The notes under the pieces were generated by a model, which ran no database searches, was not told where the DNA came from, and saw only the letters and a list, made by a program, of their open reading frames with translations. From UBA6623 sp965217195 (lineage in GTDB: Bacteria > Acidobacteriota > Terriglobia > Bryobacterales > UBA6623), in NCBI GenBank assembly GCA_965217195.1, contig CBDCHL010000003.1:434001-498000 (forward strand): 64,000 bases of DNA. The letters are read 5' to 3'. The position numbers and the translations under genes were made by a program. Every line of letters begins with the position of its first letter. Positions within the stretch are counted from its first letter, which is position 1. Shown here in pieces: positions 8,333 to 16,188 of this stretch.

Positions 8333-9508
8333 ATGAGCGCAGGCAACCCGACACAACCGGCAACCCCGGCCGAGGCGGCTCCGCCACCGCCCGCCGCTCT
8401 GATTCCGGTGAAGCCCAAAGGGCTGGCATCCGAAGACGAGACCCGGCTGCAAGAAACGGCGCTGCAGCTCGCCGGCGAGGTTCACAAGGACGCCGGCAAC
8501 CGGCAGGTCGCGCGGCGGCTGAGCGCTCTCGGCGTGCGCGAGCAGCAGAAGGCTTCAAAGGAGATCGGCCTTCTGAAAACGCGCGTCGGCACGATGCTTG
8601 GCCAGCTCGAAGGCGAAGGCGCGGAGATCCCGAAAACGCTGATCGAGCTGCGCCACACAATGGACGAAATCAATCCGAACGTCCTCAGCCAGCCGAGCGG
8701 GATCGCAAAGTGGGTCGGCAAAGCACCCGGCGTGGGCAAGATCCTCAAGAGGATTGCGGTCAAGTACGAGTCCGTCCAAACACAAATCGACCACATCATG
8801 AACGGGCTGCGTCACGGCAAGGACAAGTTACTGCAAGACAACGCTGAACTTGAACAACTTTATGAGCAGGTGGGACAGGCGCAGCTTGGGGTGCAGGAGA
8901 GCGCTTACATCGGAGAGCTGCTGTGGCAGAAGATTGAAGACAAGTTGCCGGAAGCGACGGATCCGGCCGAGCGGCAGAAGCTGCAAGCGATGATGCACAG
9001 GGTCGCCATGCGGGTCCAGGACCTGCGCACGATGGAGCAGGTTAACCTGCAGTTTTTCGCCTCGATCGACATGACGATCCAAAACAACGACACGCTCTGC
9101 GAGCAGGTCGACCGCACCGTCATGGTGACGCAAAGCCTGTTGACAGTCGGGTTGGCCATCCAGGCGGCTCTGGCGAGTCAGAAGCAGATCGCCACCGCTG
9201 TGAAGAGTGTCCAAGAGAGCACCGCGGCTATGCTTGAAGCCAACGCAGCGGCGATCGGCCGACAGACGCTGGAGATCGGCGAAATGCAGAACAACCCCGT
9301 GATCGCTCTCGAAAGCGTGAAGAAAGCCCACAACAGTTTGATTGAGGCGATGGACAAGATGGAGGAGATCCGCGCCGTCGGCACCGAGAAAGCAAGAGCG
9401 GGTATCGCTGAGTTGAACAAGATGTCGGCTGCGCTTGAGCCGAAGGTCGAGGCGCTGCAAGCGGCTCGCGATCTTCCGCCGGCGCAACTCTGTGAGCCGC
9501 GCCGGTAA
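8333..9508 (+). CDS. telA: TelA/KlaA-like toxic anion resistance protein
   Basis: 391 residues, the usual size for TelA. A proline/alanine-rich N-terminus is followed by an all-helical body with the family features: QKASKEIGLLKTRVGTML, then KYESVQTQIDHIMNGLRHGK, LEQLYEQVGQAQLGVQESAY and MTQNN/QSLLTVGLAIQAALASQK. TelA proteins were first linked to tellurite resistance and occur in stress operons; their biochemical activity is not settled. RBS GAGGAGG lies 10 bases upstream. It follows the XpaC-like gene by 27 bp and precedes DUF4178 by 147 bp, with a strong hairpin in between. Confidence 0.88.
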   Translation: MSAGNPTQPATPAEAAPPPPAALIPVKPKGLASEDETRLQETALQLAGEVHKDAGNRQVARRLSALGVREQQKASKEIGLLKTRVGTMLGQLEGEGAEIPKTLIELRHTMDEINPNVLSQPSGIAKWVGKAPGVGKILKRIAVKYESVQTQIDHIMNGLRHGKDKLLQDNAELEQLYEQVGQAQLGVQESAYIGELLWQKIEDKLPEATDPAERQKLQAMMHRVAMRVQDLRTMEQVNLQFFASIDMTIQNNDTLCEQVDRTVMVTQSLLTVGLAIQAALASQKQIATAVKSVQESTAAMLEANAAAIGRQTLEIGEMQNNPVIALESVKKAHNSLIEAMDKMEEIRAVGTEKARAGIAELNKMSAALEPKVEALQAARDLPPAQLCEPRR

Positions 9509-9518
9509 GGGCGCCGGC

Positions 9519-9538
9519 GCGCAGCCTGACGGCTGCGC
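9519..9538. repeat. REP-like hairpin after telA
   Basis: GCGCAGCC-TGAC-GGCTGCGC forms an 8-bp perfect stem with a 4-nt loop just after the telA stop. There is no T-run. It could attenuate transcription or protect the upstream mRNA end. Confidence 0.5.
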
Positions 9539-9655
9539 CTCCGGCTCTGAATTTTCCGCCGGATTGAGCAAGGATTTCGCTCGGCAGGTGCTCACGGTCG
9601 CGGCTCTGTTGCCGTTCCGAGTACGACAAAGCTTTTTCGAGGACAGACGACTCAC

Positions 9656-10273
9656 ATGGCAGCCCTCCTCGATCCCGCCCGGCGCAAGCGCTATGACGCG
9701 CAGTTCGAGGCGATCCGTCAAATGCCGCAGCCGGCTCCACCCGGCGAGCGCCACAAATACTCGATTGAAGACGCTAAGAACGGGGCCTACATCCGCTTCG
9801 AAGGGAAGTCCTACCGTGTCGAGAGTACCAACGTGTATGAGCGAAGCGGCTATCGCTGGCCGGAGCTGGTCCTCTACTGCCTGCACGACGGCGAGACGCG
9901 GTATGCCGAATGGGAAAAGGAAGACGAGGTCTCCGTCTACGTCTCGCGGGAAAAGCTCAGCTTCGCCCAGGTCGGATTGCAAGGCAAGGAAGAGCTGTGG
10001 AAGATCTCCGAAGATGAAGAAGGCGTGGCGAGATATGGGGAGAGGCTCTTCCACTACCATGAGGACTCCGCGGTGACCTTCTACCGCGATGACGGCGGGC
10101 AGGGGGTGCCCTTCCACCAATACCTGTTTGCCGAGGAGGGAAGCAAGGCCTTTATCGGCATTGAAGAGTGGGGCGACGAAGATGACGGTTATGAGCACAA
10201 CGTGACCTTGAGCGAATACTTGGATCCAAGTGCCATCGAGGTCTTGGTTGCCGAAGGCGGCAAAAGTGGCTGA
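9656..10273 (+). CDS. DUF4178 family protein
   Basis: 205 residues, soluble, rich in aromatic and acidic residues. Features such as GAYIRFEGKSYRVESTNVYE, PELVLYCLHDGETRYAEWEK and the repeated strand pattern fit DUF4178, a predicted beta-rich domain. Genes of this family recur beside DUF350, DUF2617 and membrane-fused spermidine synthases, exactly as here. Function is unknown. The stop overlaps the probable GTG start of the DUF2617 gene by 8 bp, indicating translational coupling. Confidence 0.75.
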   Translation: MAALLDPARRKRYDAQFEAIRQMPQPAPPGERHKYSIEDAKNGAYIRFEGKSYRVESTNVYERSGYRWPELVLYCLHDGETRYAEWEKEDEVSVYVSREKLSFAQVGLQGKEELWKISEDEEGVARYGERLFHYHEDSAVTFYRDDGGQGVPFHQYLFAEEGSKAFIGIEEWGDEDDGYEHNVTLSEYLDPSAIEVLVAEGGKSG

Positions 10274-10889
10274 GGTCGTTTACAAAGACAGGTCGGCCGG
10301 CGACCTGCGGCTTCGTCTATTCAGTAATCTCGTCGATCCGGCTCTGTTCACCGTAGTGTGCCAAGGCCGCGCGTCGGCAAACGGGATGCGGATCGACGCG
10401 TACATCCTTGGAGCCAGCCATATGATCCGTTTTCGGGCGGGGGCTGGTTGCCTGAGCGAGGTGCTGGTATGCTCGGACACCGCGTTGCAGACATGGCCTG
10501 GGAGCTGCGTGTCGCACAAGCCCGCCGCCGGAGCGCTGGATTTGGAGTTGGACAACGTCGTGTATCGCTTCACCGGAGAACTGCTGCGCCGCGGCGCGGC
10601 TGAAAGGCTGCTGGGGAATCTCAAGACCCGCGTTGCTAAGGCGCGGACGCGGCCGGACGAAATCGGGCTCTCGTTCGAATTTCCTACCGAAGTCCGGTTG
10701 GAGAAGCCTCCGGAGACGTTGCTGTGGGCGCGGCTGGGGGGCGCGGGGACCGAGATCGAGACGGTTCATTCTTATCCGTCGGAAGACTCCGTGGTGTGGA
10801 CGCGGTCGTCGGCCGTCCGGACTGTGGGCGCGCGACACGTCACGTCCCCGATCCAAGAAGTGCGGCGGCCTGTTGAAATCGTGGGTTAG
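10266..10889 (+). CDS. DUF2617 family protein
   Basis: About 207 residues from GTG at 10266, preferred over an upstream in-frame GTG at 10230 because it overlaps the DUF4178 stop by 8 bp as coupled genes do. The sequence is beta-rich without membrane helices, with conserved-looking segments (AYILGASHMIRF, ALDLELDNVVYRF, LSFEFPTEVRLEKPPETLL). This fits DUF2617, a family of unknown function repeatedly found with DUF4178 and DUF350. It probably acts in the cytoplasm on the same pathway as its neighbours. Confidence 0.6.
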   Translation: MAEVVYKDRSAGDLRLRLFSNLVDPALFTVVCQGRASANGMRIDAYILGASHMIRFRAGAGCLSEVLVCSDTALQTWPGSCVSHKPAAGALDLELDNVVYRFTGELLRRGAAERLLGNLKTRVAKARTRPDEIGLSFEFPTEVRLEKPPETLLWARLGGAGTEIETVHSYPSEDSVVWTRSSAVRTVGARHVTSPIQEVRRPVEIVG

Positions 10890-10929
10890 TGTCCGCGGCC
10901 CCGCGTGACGGGCCGTGTGTGGATCCGCT

Positions 10930-12525
10930 ATGAGCAGATATCCGACAGCCACTCTCCTGGTTCTGCTGACGGCATGCGGGGGCCTGCCTGACGTCAGCGT
11001 CAGCCTCGCCGAAGCCCTTCACAAGCGAGTCGAGCAGACCAGGCAGGAGGTGGACGCGCAGGAGCAGGCGTACCGGCAGTTCCAGGAGTCGGCTCAATAC
11101 GCCTCCCTCGCGCGATACGCCGAGAAAGAATCTTGGGCGCAGAAGTTCACCGCCGCTCGCAAGATTCTCGACTCGGCGGAAACTCTCTATCAGAAGACCG
11201 TCGCCCCGATCCTCGAAAGGGACGATGAAAAAGAGCTGCAAGCTCTCAACGAAAACCTCAAGAAGATCTCGCCGCTGATCGCCGGCGCTCGCAAGATGTC
11301 GCTGGAGTGGAAGGAGCGAAGCGATTTCATCACCAAGAGCCGCGAGAGCGCGCCTGCGCTGATCCGCGGCGCAAATGCAGACTTGCAAAAGCAGAGGGAT
11401 CAAAATCAGGTTGTAAGCAAGATCGCGGCCCAGACCGCCCGCGAGTTTCCGGCTCGCAAAGAGGACATCGACAAACTCCTCCAGCCCCTGACGGCACTTG
11501 TGAACCAATCAGAGACGGCACACGAAGCGATCCGCGGTGAGTCAGGCAAAGTCGGGTCCGATGATGCCGACTACGCGTTGATCGGCGACAACCGTCAGAT
11601 CCTCTCGGAGAACGCCACGAGATTTGAGGAGTCCGGCGCACAGGTCACCGCAAAGCTGGGCGAGCTTTCGCTGAGCTACTCCAAGACGCTGATCGACATG
11701 CAGGCCGTGTATACCGTGATCATCCGGCGGTACAGTTGGGATGACTCGCGCAACTCCCCGGCGGTGCATCACTACGACTATCGTCCGCGTCAGGTGGATC
11801 TGGAGACGTACAACAACCTCACCAGCAACACAGCCGTGGGCCTAGGGCAGTGGACGGCCGGCTGGTTCGGGAGCGGACTGAAGCTCTCCAGGCACCTCGA
11901 CCCGAGGCGATGGGACACGCTACGGATCGACCCCCAAGAGCGTTGGCCCAACCGCTACGACAACGCTGCCGAGTATTGGGTCGAGGACGACAAGGTGAAC
12001 TACTACCACAAGTACTTGGTGGTAGAGAACGGGGAGACCTCTGAGACCGGCTTCGTTGCGGTCAGCCTGGCCCTCTTCCTTGCCAACGTCGACAACCTGG
12101 GCATGGATGTCGAGGCGAAACCGTACGGCAGCTTCGAGGATGAAAAACTGGCCCACGCCGCCCCGCCTGGGATGGCCTACGTCGGGAACCCGAGATACGG
12201 TCACTGGGCCTCGGACGGCCGGGGAGGGAGCGTCTGGACCTGGGTAGGACCCTACTTGCTCTACCGGAGCCTGTTCGGGAGGCCCTACTACTACGGTCGG
12301 AGTACCTGGTCCACTTGGTCGGGCGGCTATCGGGGTTCACGCCCCTACTATGGCGGCACGGCGACCGCACCGTTGTACGGAACAAGAAGTAAGACGACCC
12401 AAACCTCTCCCAGGTATCAGAACTCCGCCTTTGGCCGAACGGGAGGGTTTCGGCGGGTGTCGGCGTCCGTTCGAGGAGCGGGACCGGGCGGCCGCGGGGG
12501 CGGTTTCGGCGGCAGCGGAAAGTAA
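10930..12525 (+). CDS. Lipoprotein with coiled-coil body and Tyr/Gly-rich C-terminal tail
   Basis: 531 residues. The ATG at 10930 gives a short lipoprotein signal with lipobox LLTAC, so Cys16 would be lipidated. Residues ~25-280 are strongly helical with coiled-coil character (VEQTRQEVDAQEQAYRQFQE and onward). The second half is a distinct domain rich in Tyr, Trp and Asn (SWDDSRNSPAVHHYDYRPRQ, then YDNAAEYWVEDDKVNYYHKY). The final ~90 residues are low-complexity with Tyr/Gly/Arg (GRPYYYGRSTWSTWSGG, then GGRGGGFGGSGK). I do not recognise a named family. Position between DUF2617 and DUF350 makes it part of the locus, presumably an envelope-exposed component. The tail could bind cell wall, nucleic acid or self-assemble; nothing shows which. 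Confidence 0.75.
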   Translation: MSRYPTATLLVLLTACGGLPDVSVSLAEALHKRVEQTRQEVDAQEQAYRQFQESAQYASLARYAEKESWAQKFTAARKILDSAETLYQKTVAPILERDDEKELQALNENLKKISPLIAGARKMSLEWKERSDFITKSRESAPALIRGANADLQKQRDQNQVVSKIAAQTAREFPARKEDIDKLLQPLTALVNQSETAHEAIRGESGKVGSDDADYALIGDNRQILSENATRFEESGAQVTAKLGELSLSYSKTLIDMQAVYTVIIRRYSWDDSRNSPAVHHYDYRPRQVDLETYNNLTSNTAVGLGQWTAGWFGSGLKLSRHLDPRRWDTLRIDPQERWPNRYDNAAEYWVEDDKVNYYHKYLVVENGETSETGFVAVSLALFLANVDNLGMDVEAKPYGSFEDEKLAHAAPPGMAYVGNPRYGHWASDGRGGSVWTWVGPYLLYRSLFGRPYYYGRSTWSTWSGGYRGSRPYYGGTATAPLYGTRSKTTQTSPRYQNSAFGRTGGFRRVSASVRGAGPGGRGGGFGGSGK

Positions 12526-12537
12526 GGCGAGGACGTG

Positions 12538-13440
12538 ATGCAATTCATTGAGACCTTAGTTCACGGTGCGTTCGACACCCTTTTGGTCTTCTTGATCCTT
12601 CTGCTGGCCAAGAAGCTTCGAGACGCACGCTTTCGTGCCGCCGTGGCTCCGGCCGACGGAGGCGATTCCGTAGAATACACCGCCGACTACCAAATCGAAG
12701 AAGAGAGCAATCTGGCGGTGGCTCTGCGCCGCTGTGGCTTGAGCATTGGTTTCGGCTTCGGTCTGGCCGGAGTCGTCAGCGGAGGGGTCAGTCGCTTCTC
12801 GGCAGGCTGGGAAGTCGTGCTACGAGACACCGGAGAACTGCTGCTCTCCTGTCTCCTGTTGCTTGTCTTTCTGTTCGTGGCCGAGTTCGTTGTTGAAAAG
12901 ATCATCTTGCGCCATGTTCACAACACTCGAGAACTCAAGAATCGCAACACCGCCGTCGGATTCGCGGAGTTGGGCAGCTATACAGCTACCGGCCTGATCG
13001 CATTTGGCTCGTTTCAGGGTGAGGGTGGAGCGTGGTACACAGCGGCAGGCTTTTTCTTCATGGGGCAGGCGGCTCTGATCCTGTTCGCGCTGATCTACGA
13101 CTGGGTGACGCCGTTCAACATCGTCGACGAGATCCAGAAAGGCAACGCGGCCGCCGGGCTGATGCTTGGCGGCACTCTGGCTACGTTGGGTATCATCCTC
13201 AGCTTCGCTATCGCCGGTCCCTTTACTGGGTGGATGGAGGGAATCACCGGCTTCGCCATCAGCGCGCTGGTTGGGATAGCCTTGCTCATTCCCTTCCAGA
13301 TATTGATCGACAAGGCTTTTCTGCCGCATACGACCCTCAAGATCGAGGTCGAGCGTGATCGTAACCTTGCCGCCTGTTCAGTGACCGTCTGCGCCCAGAT
13401 TGCGCTAGCCATCATGATCGGCGCCTTGGTGGCGGCTTAG
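12538..13440 (+). CDS. DUF350 (YjfL-type) multi-pass membrane protein
   Basis: 300 residues; ATG at 12538 with an alternative GTG three bases earlier. About eight hydrophobic segments arranged as two or more DUF350-like units: an N-terminal helix (LVHGAFDTLLVFLILLLAKK), a cytoplasmic loop, then GFGFGLAGVVSG, LLLSCLLLLVFLFVAEFVVE, and the repeat-like AGLMLGGTLATLGIILSFAI. The internal duplication is typical of DUF350. Family function is unknown, but it is found next to polyamine-synthase-like genes. It starts 12 bp after the lipoprotein stop and ends 16 bp before the K+ channel, so the three are likely co-expressed. Confidence 0.8.
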   Translation: MQFIETLVHGAFDTLLVFLILLLAKKLRDARFRAAVAPADGGDSVEYTADYQIEEESNLAVALRRCGLSIGFGFGLAGVVSGGVSRFSAGWEVVLRDTGELLLSCLLLLVFLFVAEFVVEKIILRHVHNTRELKNRNTAVGFAELGSYTATGLIAFGSFQGEGGAWYTAAGFFFMGQAALILFALIYDWVTPFNIVDEIQKGNAAAGLMLGGTLATLGIILSFAIAGPFTGWMEGITGFAISALVGIALLIPFQILIDKAFLPHTTLKIEVERDRNLAACSVTVCAQIALAIMIGALVAA

Positions 13441-13456
13441 CGGCCCGGGGGCGTCA

Positions 13457-14512
13457 GTGACGGCTCGTGCTCGTTTTCGCCGGCTTCGGGACGCTCTGCT
13501 GCGCATCGTCCACAAGGCCGGCTGGGCATGGATCGGGACCCTGCTGCTGACACTCTACGTGCTTGGTGCGGCCCTGATGCCCTTCTTCGAGGGGCCTGAC
13601 AGCCCGCTGGCTTCGATACAGGATTACACCTGGTGGTTCGTGGTGACCGCTACGACCGTGGGCTACGGCGATATCGCCCCCGGCTCGCTGGGCGGGAGGG
13701 CGACCGCGGTGGTCATCATGCTGTTCGGCATCGGCGTCATTGCCGTCGCCGTGGCAAAGTTGGCCGAGTCGGTTTTTGATTTTGGAAGGAGGCGCATGAG
13801 AGGTCTGACGCAGCTGAGCGAAGCAGATCACCTCGTGATCTTCGGCTACACCAAGGGAGAAACCGAGAGACTCCTCCGGGAATTAAGACAAGACAGAAGC
13901 GCGGGAGGCGTCTCGATCGTTCTTTGCTCCTACCGGGCTGAAGAGAACCCCGTACCGGACGAGGTGAAGTTCGTCCACGGTGACTTGACGTCGGACGAGG
14001 TGCTGGACCGCGCCTGCGTCGCACGGGCGGCCGGCATTCTCATCCACGGCCACGACGATAATGAGACGATCGTTGTTACGCTCGCGGCTCGCAGCGTCAA
14101 CTCTCACGCCCACATCGTAGCTCTGCTGCGGCAGCCCGAAAACGAAATGCATCTGAGGCGAATTGACCCGAACATCGAATGTGTCACGCCACTTTCGGTT
14201 CCCCTCATGGTTCAGTCGCTTCAGGACCCCGGGGCGACGACGTTGATCGCATCCTTGTTGAGCAACTCGACCGACAACACGATCTACCGTTTGAGCGTTT
14301 CGAATACGAGCCGCACCTGGAACTTCGGCGCCTTGCAGCAGGCGTTCAAAGATCGCCTTGACGCCACGCTCGTGGCCGTGGCATCGGGCGATTCGGGTGG
14401 CGACGTGGATCTCAATCCAGCCTCGGATTTCGTGGTCAAGCAGGGAACGTCGCTTTTCTATATCGCCCGCCGGCGAATCCTGCCCCAGGAAGTCGCTTGG
14501 GATGAGCTCTGA
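13457..14512 (+). CDS. Potassium channel protein with RCK (TrkA-N) domain
   Basis: 351 residues, GTG start. Two membrane helices (about 24-42 and 82-100) flank a pore loop with the K+ selectivity filter TTVGYGD at residues ~66-72. From residue ~125 a Rossmann-like RCK domain begins (DHLVIFGYTKGETERLLREL), with IVLCSYRAEE, FVHGDLTSDEVLDRACVARA and ILIHGHDDNETIVVTLAARS. This is a two-helix, ligand-gated bacterial K+ channel layout. The conventional GxGxxG of the RCK domain is replaced by GYTKGE, as in some channels of this group. It lies 16 bp after DUF350 and converges with the amine-oxidase gene (3 bp between stops). Confidence 0.9.
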   Translation: MTARARFRRLRDALLRIVHKAGWAWIGTLLLTLYVLGAALMPFFEGPDSPLASIQDYTWWFVVTATTVGYGDIAPGSLGGRATAVVIMLFGIGVIAVAVAKLAESVFDFGRRRMRGLTQLSEADHLVIFGYTKGETERLLRELRQDRSAGGVSIVLCSYRAEENPVPDEVKFVHGDLTSDEVLDRACVARAAGILIHGHDDNETIVVTLAARSVNSHAHIVALLRQPENEMHLRRIDPNIECVTPLSVPLMVQSLQDPGATTLIASLLSNSTDNTIYRLSVSNTSRTWNFGALQQAFKDRLDATLVAVASGDSGGDVDLNPASDFVVKQGTSLFYIARRRILPQEVAWDEL

Positions 14513-14515
14513 CAA

Positions 14516-16081
14516 TCAGGCGTAGTCGAGATCCCGAAAACCGAAGCGCTTGAGTACGCGGTCCGCCGCTCGCACCCCACGATACTGCGCTTCTTCGAAG
14601 ATCGAAATCCCGCTTAGGTCCGAACTCGCAAACTGGATCGGGCCGTCCCACTCTTCGAGCCGTTTTCGTGCTTCGGAGGTTATGAATCCGACGCCGGGAC
14701 GAATCATGGCGTGTCCCAGTCGCATCACATCCATGCGGCGTGTGCAATCGCGGATGTCCGGATGGGCCTGCTCGAGATCGCGGAAAATCTCTTCTTTGCG
14801 TTGATCCCAGTTCGTCTCCAGTAAGGAGGCCCGTCCCACGCGGGGGGAAACCTCCGTCAGCGCCCGATAGTACGTCCACACCGTCTCCGCCCCGGCCGCC
14901 CGGCGCCCTTGGTGTGTCGCTACGACATATCCGAGCCCGGGGGAGTTGTGCAGGATGTTTTCCCAGGCCGGGGAAGCGCCGCTCTCCCGTGGAGTACAGT
15001 CAAGCGTCACATTGGCCGTATACCAAGGTGAGTATTCGTGCCGGGCCATCGAGGGGAAGCCAGGGCCGATCTCAGGAATGATGTAGGGAGCCAGGAAGGT
15101 CGGCGCTGCGAAGATGACAGCGGAGGAAGTGTAGACCGCGTCCTCGGTCAGCACCTCAAGGCCGCCGGGGGACCGAAGGATCCGATGGACCGGAGCCGAC
15201 GTTCGCAGGTACGGCTGCAACTTCTCCAAGAGCCGCTTGACGATCCAACCGTTTCCCTCGGTCCAGGTCAGGACTCCGATGTCCTCCTTGGAGCGTGCCG
15301 CAAAGTAGTGGATGCCCGCCCAAGCCGAGGTGTCTACGTAAGACGCGCCATAATCGTCACGGCAGGCATAGTCCACGTACCACCGCAGGTGGGACGAGAA
15401 AAACCCCTGCTCGACCATCCAGGTCTTCATCGAAATATGATCCAAGCCCTCGGTTTGCCTGGGCCGCTGAATGGGGATCGTAAACTCGCCCCCTTGCCGA
15501 TAGTAATCCATGCGGTCCCAAAAGCGATCGAACTGATCACGGTCCGATTTCGAAGCCTCAGGACCCGGTTCCAGCCCTTCCTGCCAGTGGCCATCGAGGA
15601 AGAGCCGCTGCTGAGGCTCTCTGCAGAAGTGCGCCGTATCCCAGCGGCCTTCCTGGATCACACCCAGCTCTTCGAACAGCTCCTGGACCAGTGGGATTCT
15701 CTTATCCGGTACCGGTATGTAGTGTGCGCCCCATGGATAGGCGCTTACTTCGTTCTCTCCCCAGCGGGAGTTTCCGCCGGCTTGGTCCTCCAGCTCGAGA
15801 ACGACAAAATCCCGAAACCCCAGCCTATGCATGCGCCAGGCGGCGGAAAGCCCGGCGACACCGGCGCCGACCACAACCACGGGGGCGGCCACGCGTTCGG
15901 GAGGTGGCGGAGCAGACTGCGAGTCACGAATGCGGTGACCTGCGACGTGGCCGCGATCGACAAACGAGCCTTCAATCGCGCGGTCAGGGCGAAAAAGGAA
16001 TGCCGTCCCTGCCGCGGCGACGCCACCCGCGGCGGCCGTTTGCAGCAGTTTTCGTCGCGAGATGCCGGGTCGGTTTGCCAT
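14516..16081 (-). CDS. Tat-exported FAD-dependent amine-oxidase-like protein
   Basis: 521 residues. The N-terminus has a twin-arginine motif (SRRKLLQTAAAGG) and a hydrophobic stretch, so a folded flavoprotein is probably exported. The FAD dinucleotide-binding site GAGVAGLSAAWRM is at ~72-84, followed by LELEDQAGGNSRWGENE. The C-terminal end has the second FAD region (IQFASSDLSGISIFEEAQYRG). Size and layout fit the flavin-containing amine oxidase superfamily. The substrate is not readable from sequence, but a divergent spermidine-synthase-like gene starts 108 bp away, suggesting polyamine chemistry. Its -10 region TGTATACT on the - strand is at about 16114-16121. Confidence 0.82.
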   Translation of the reverse strand: MANRPGISRRKLLQTAAAGGVAAAGTAFLFRPDRAIEGSFVDRGHVAGHRIRDSQSAPPPPERVAAPVVVVGAGVAGLSAAWRMHRLGFRDFVVLELEDQAGGNSRWGENEVSAYPWGAHYIPVPDKRIPLVQELFEELGVIQEGRWDTAHFCREPQQRLFLDGHWQEGLEPGPEASKSDRDQFDRFWDRMDYYRQGGEFTIPIQRPRQTEGLDHISMKTWMVEQGFFSSHLRWYVDYACRDDYGASYVDTSAWAGIHYFAARSKEDIGVLTWTEGNGWIVKRLLEKLQPYLRTSAPVHRILRSPGGLEVLTEDAVYTSSAVIFAAPTFLAPYIIPEIGPGFPSMARHEYSPWYTANVTLDCTPRESGASPAWENILHNSPGLGYVVATHQGRRAAGAETVWTYYRALTEVSPRVGRASLLETNWDQRKEEIFRDLEQAHPDIRDCTRRMDVMRLGHAMIRPGVGFITSEARKRLEEWDGPIQFASSDLSGISIFEEAQYRGVRAADRVLKRFGFRDLDYA

Positions 16082-16113
16082 CGCCGCTGGAGTCGGGGTG
16101 AAAACGGAACCTC

Positions 16114-16121
16114 AGTATACA
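16114..16121 (-). promoter_or_regulatory. Extended -10 box TGTATACT in the divergent promoter region
   Basis: Read on the - strand, TGTATACT lies 33 bp upstream of the amine-oxidase ATG. The same box occurs before the genes at 20475 and 29715 and in the leader of 32608. The 107-bp spacer presumably also holds the + strand promoter of the spermidine-synthase-like gene. Confidence 0.4.
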
Positions 16122-16188
16122 GAACAAGTTGCCGGTCGCTGGCCGAGCTCCGGGGTGGTAGAATGGCTGGCACTCTGTGCCCGGTCCG

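Noticed and set aside
8828..10198. Long - strand open frame opposite telA and DUF4178
   Set aside because: It is antisense to two recognisable families and shows no domain of its own; a shadow caused by GC-rich codon usage.
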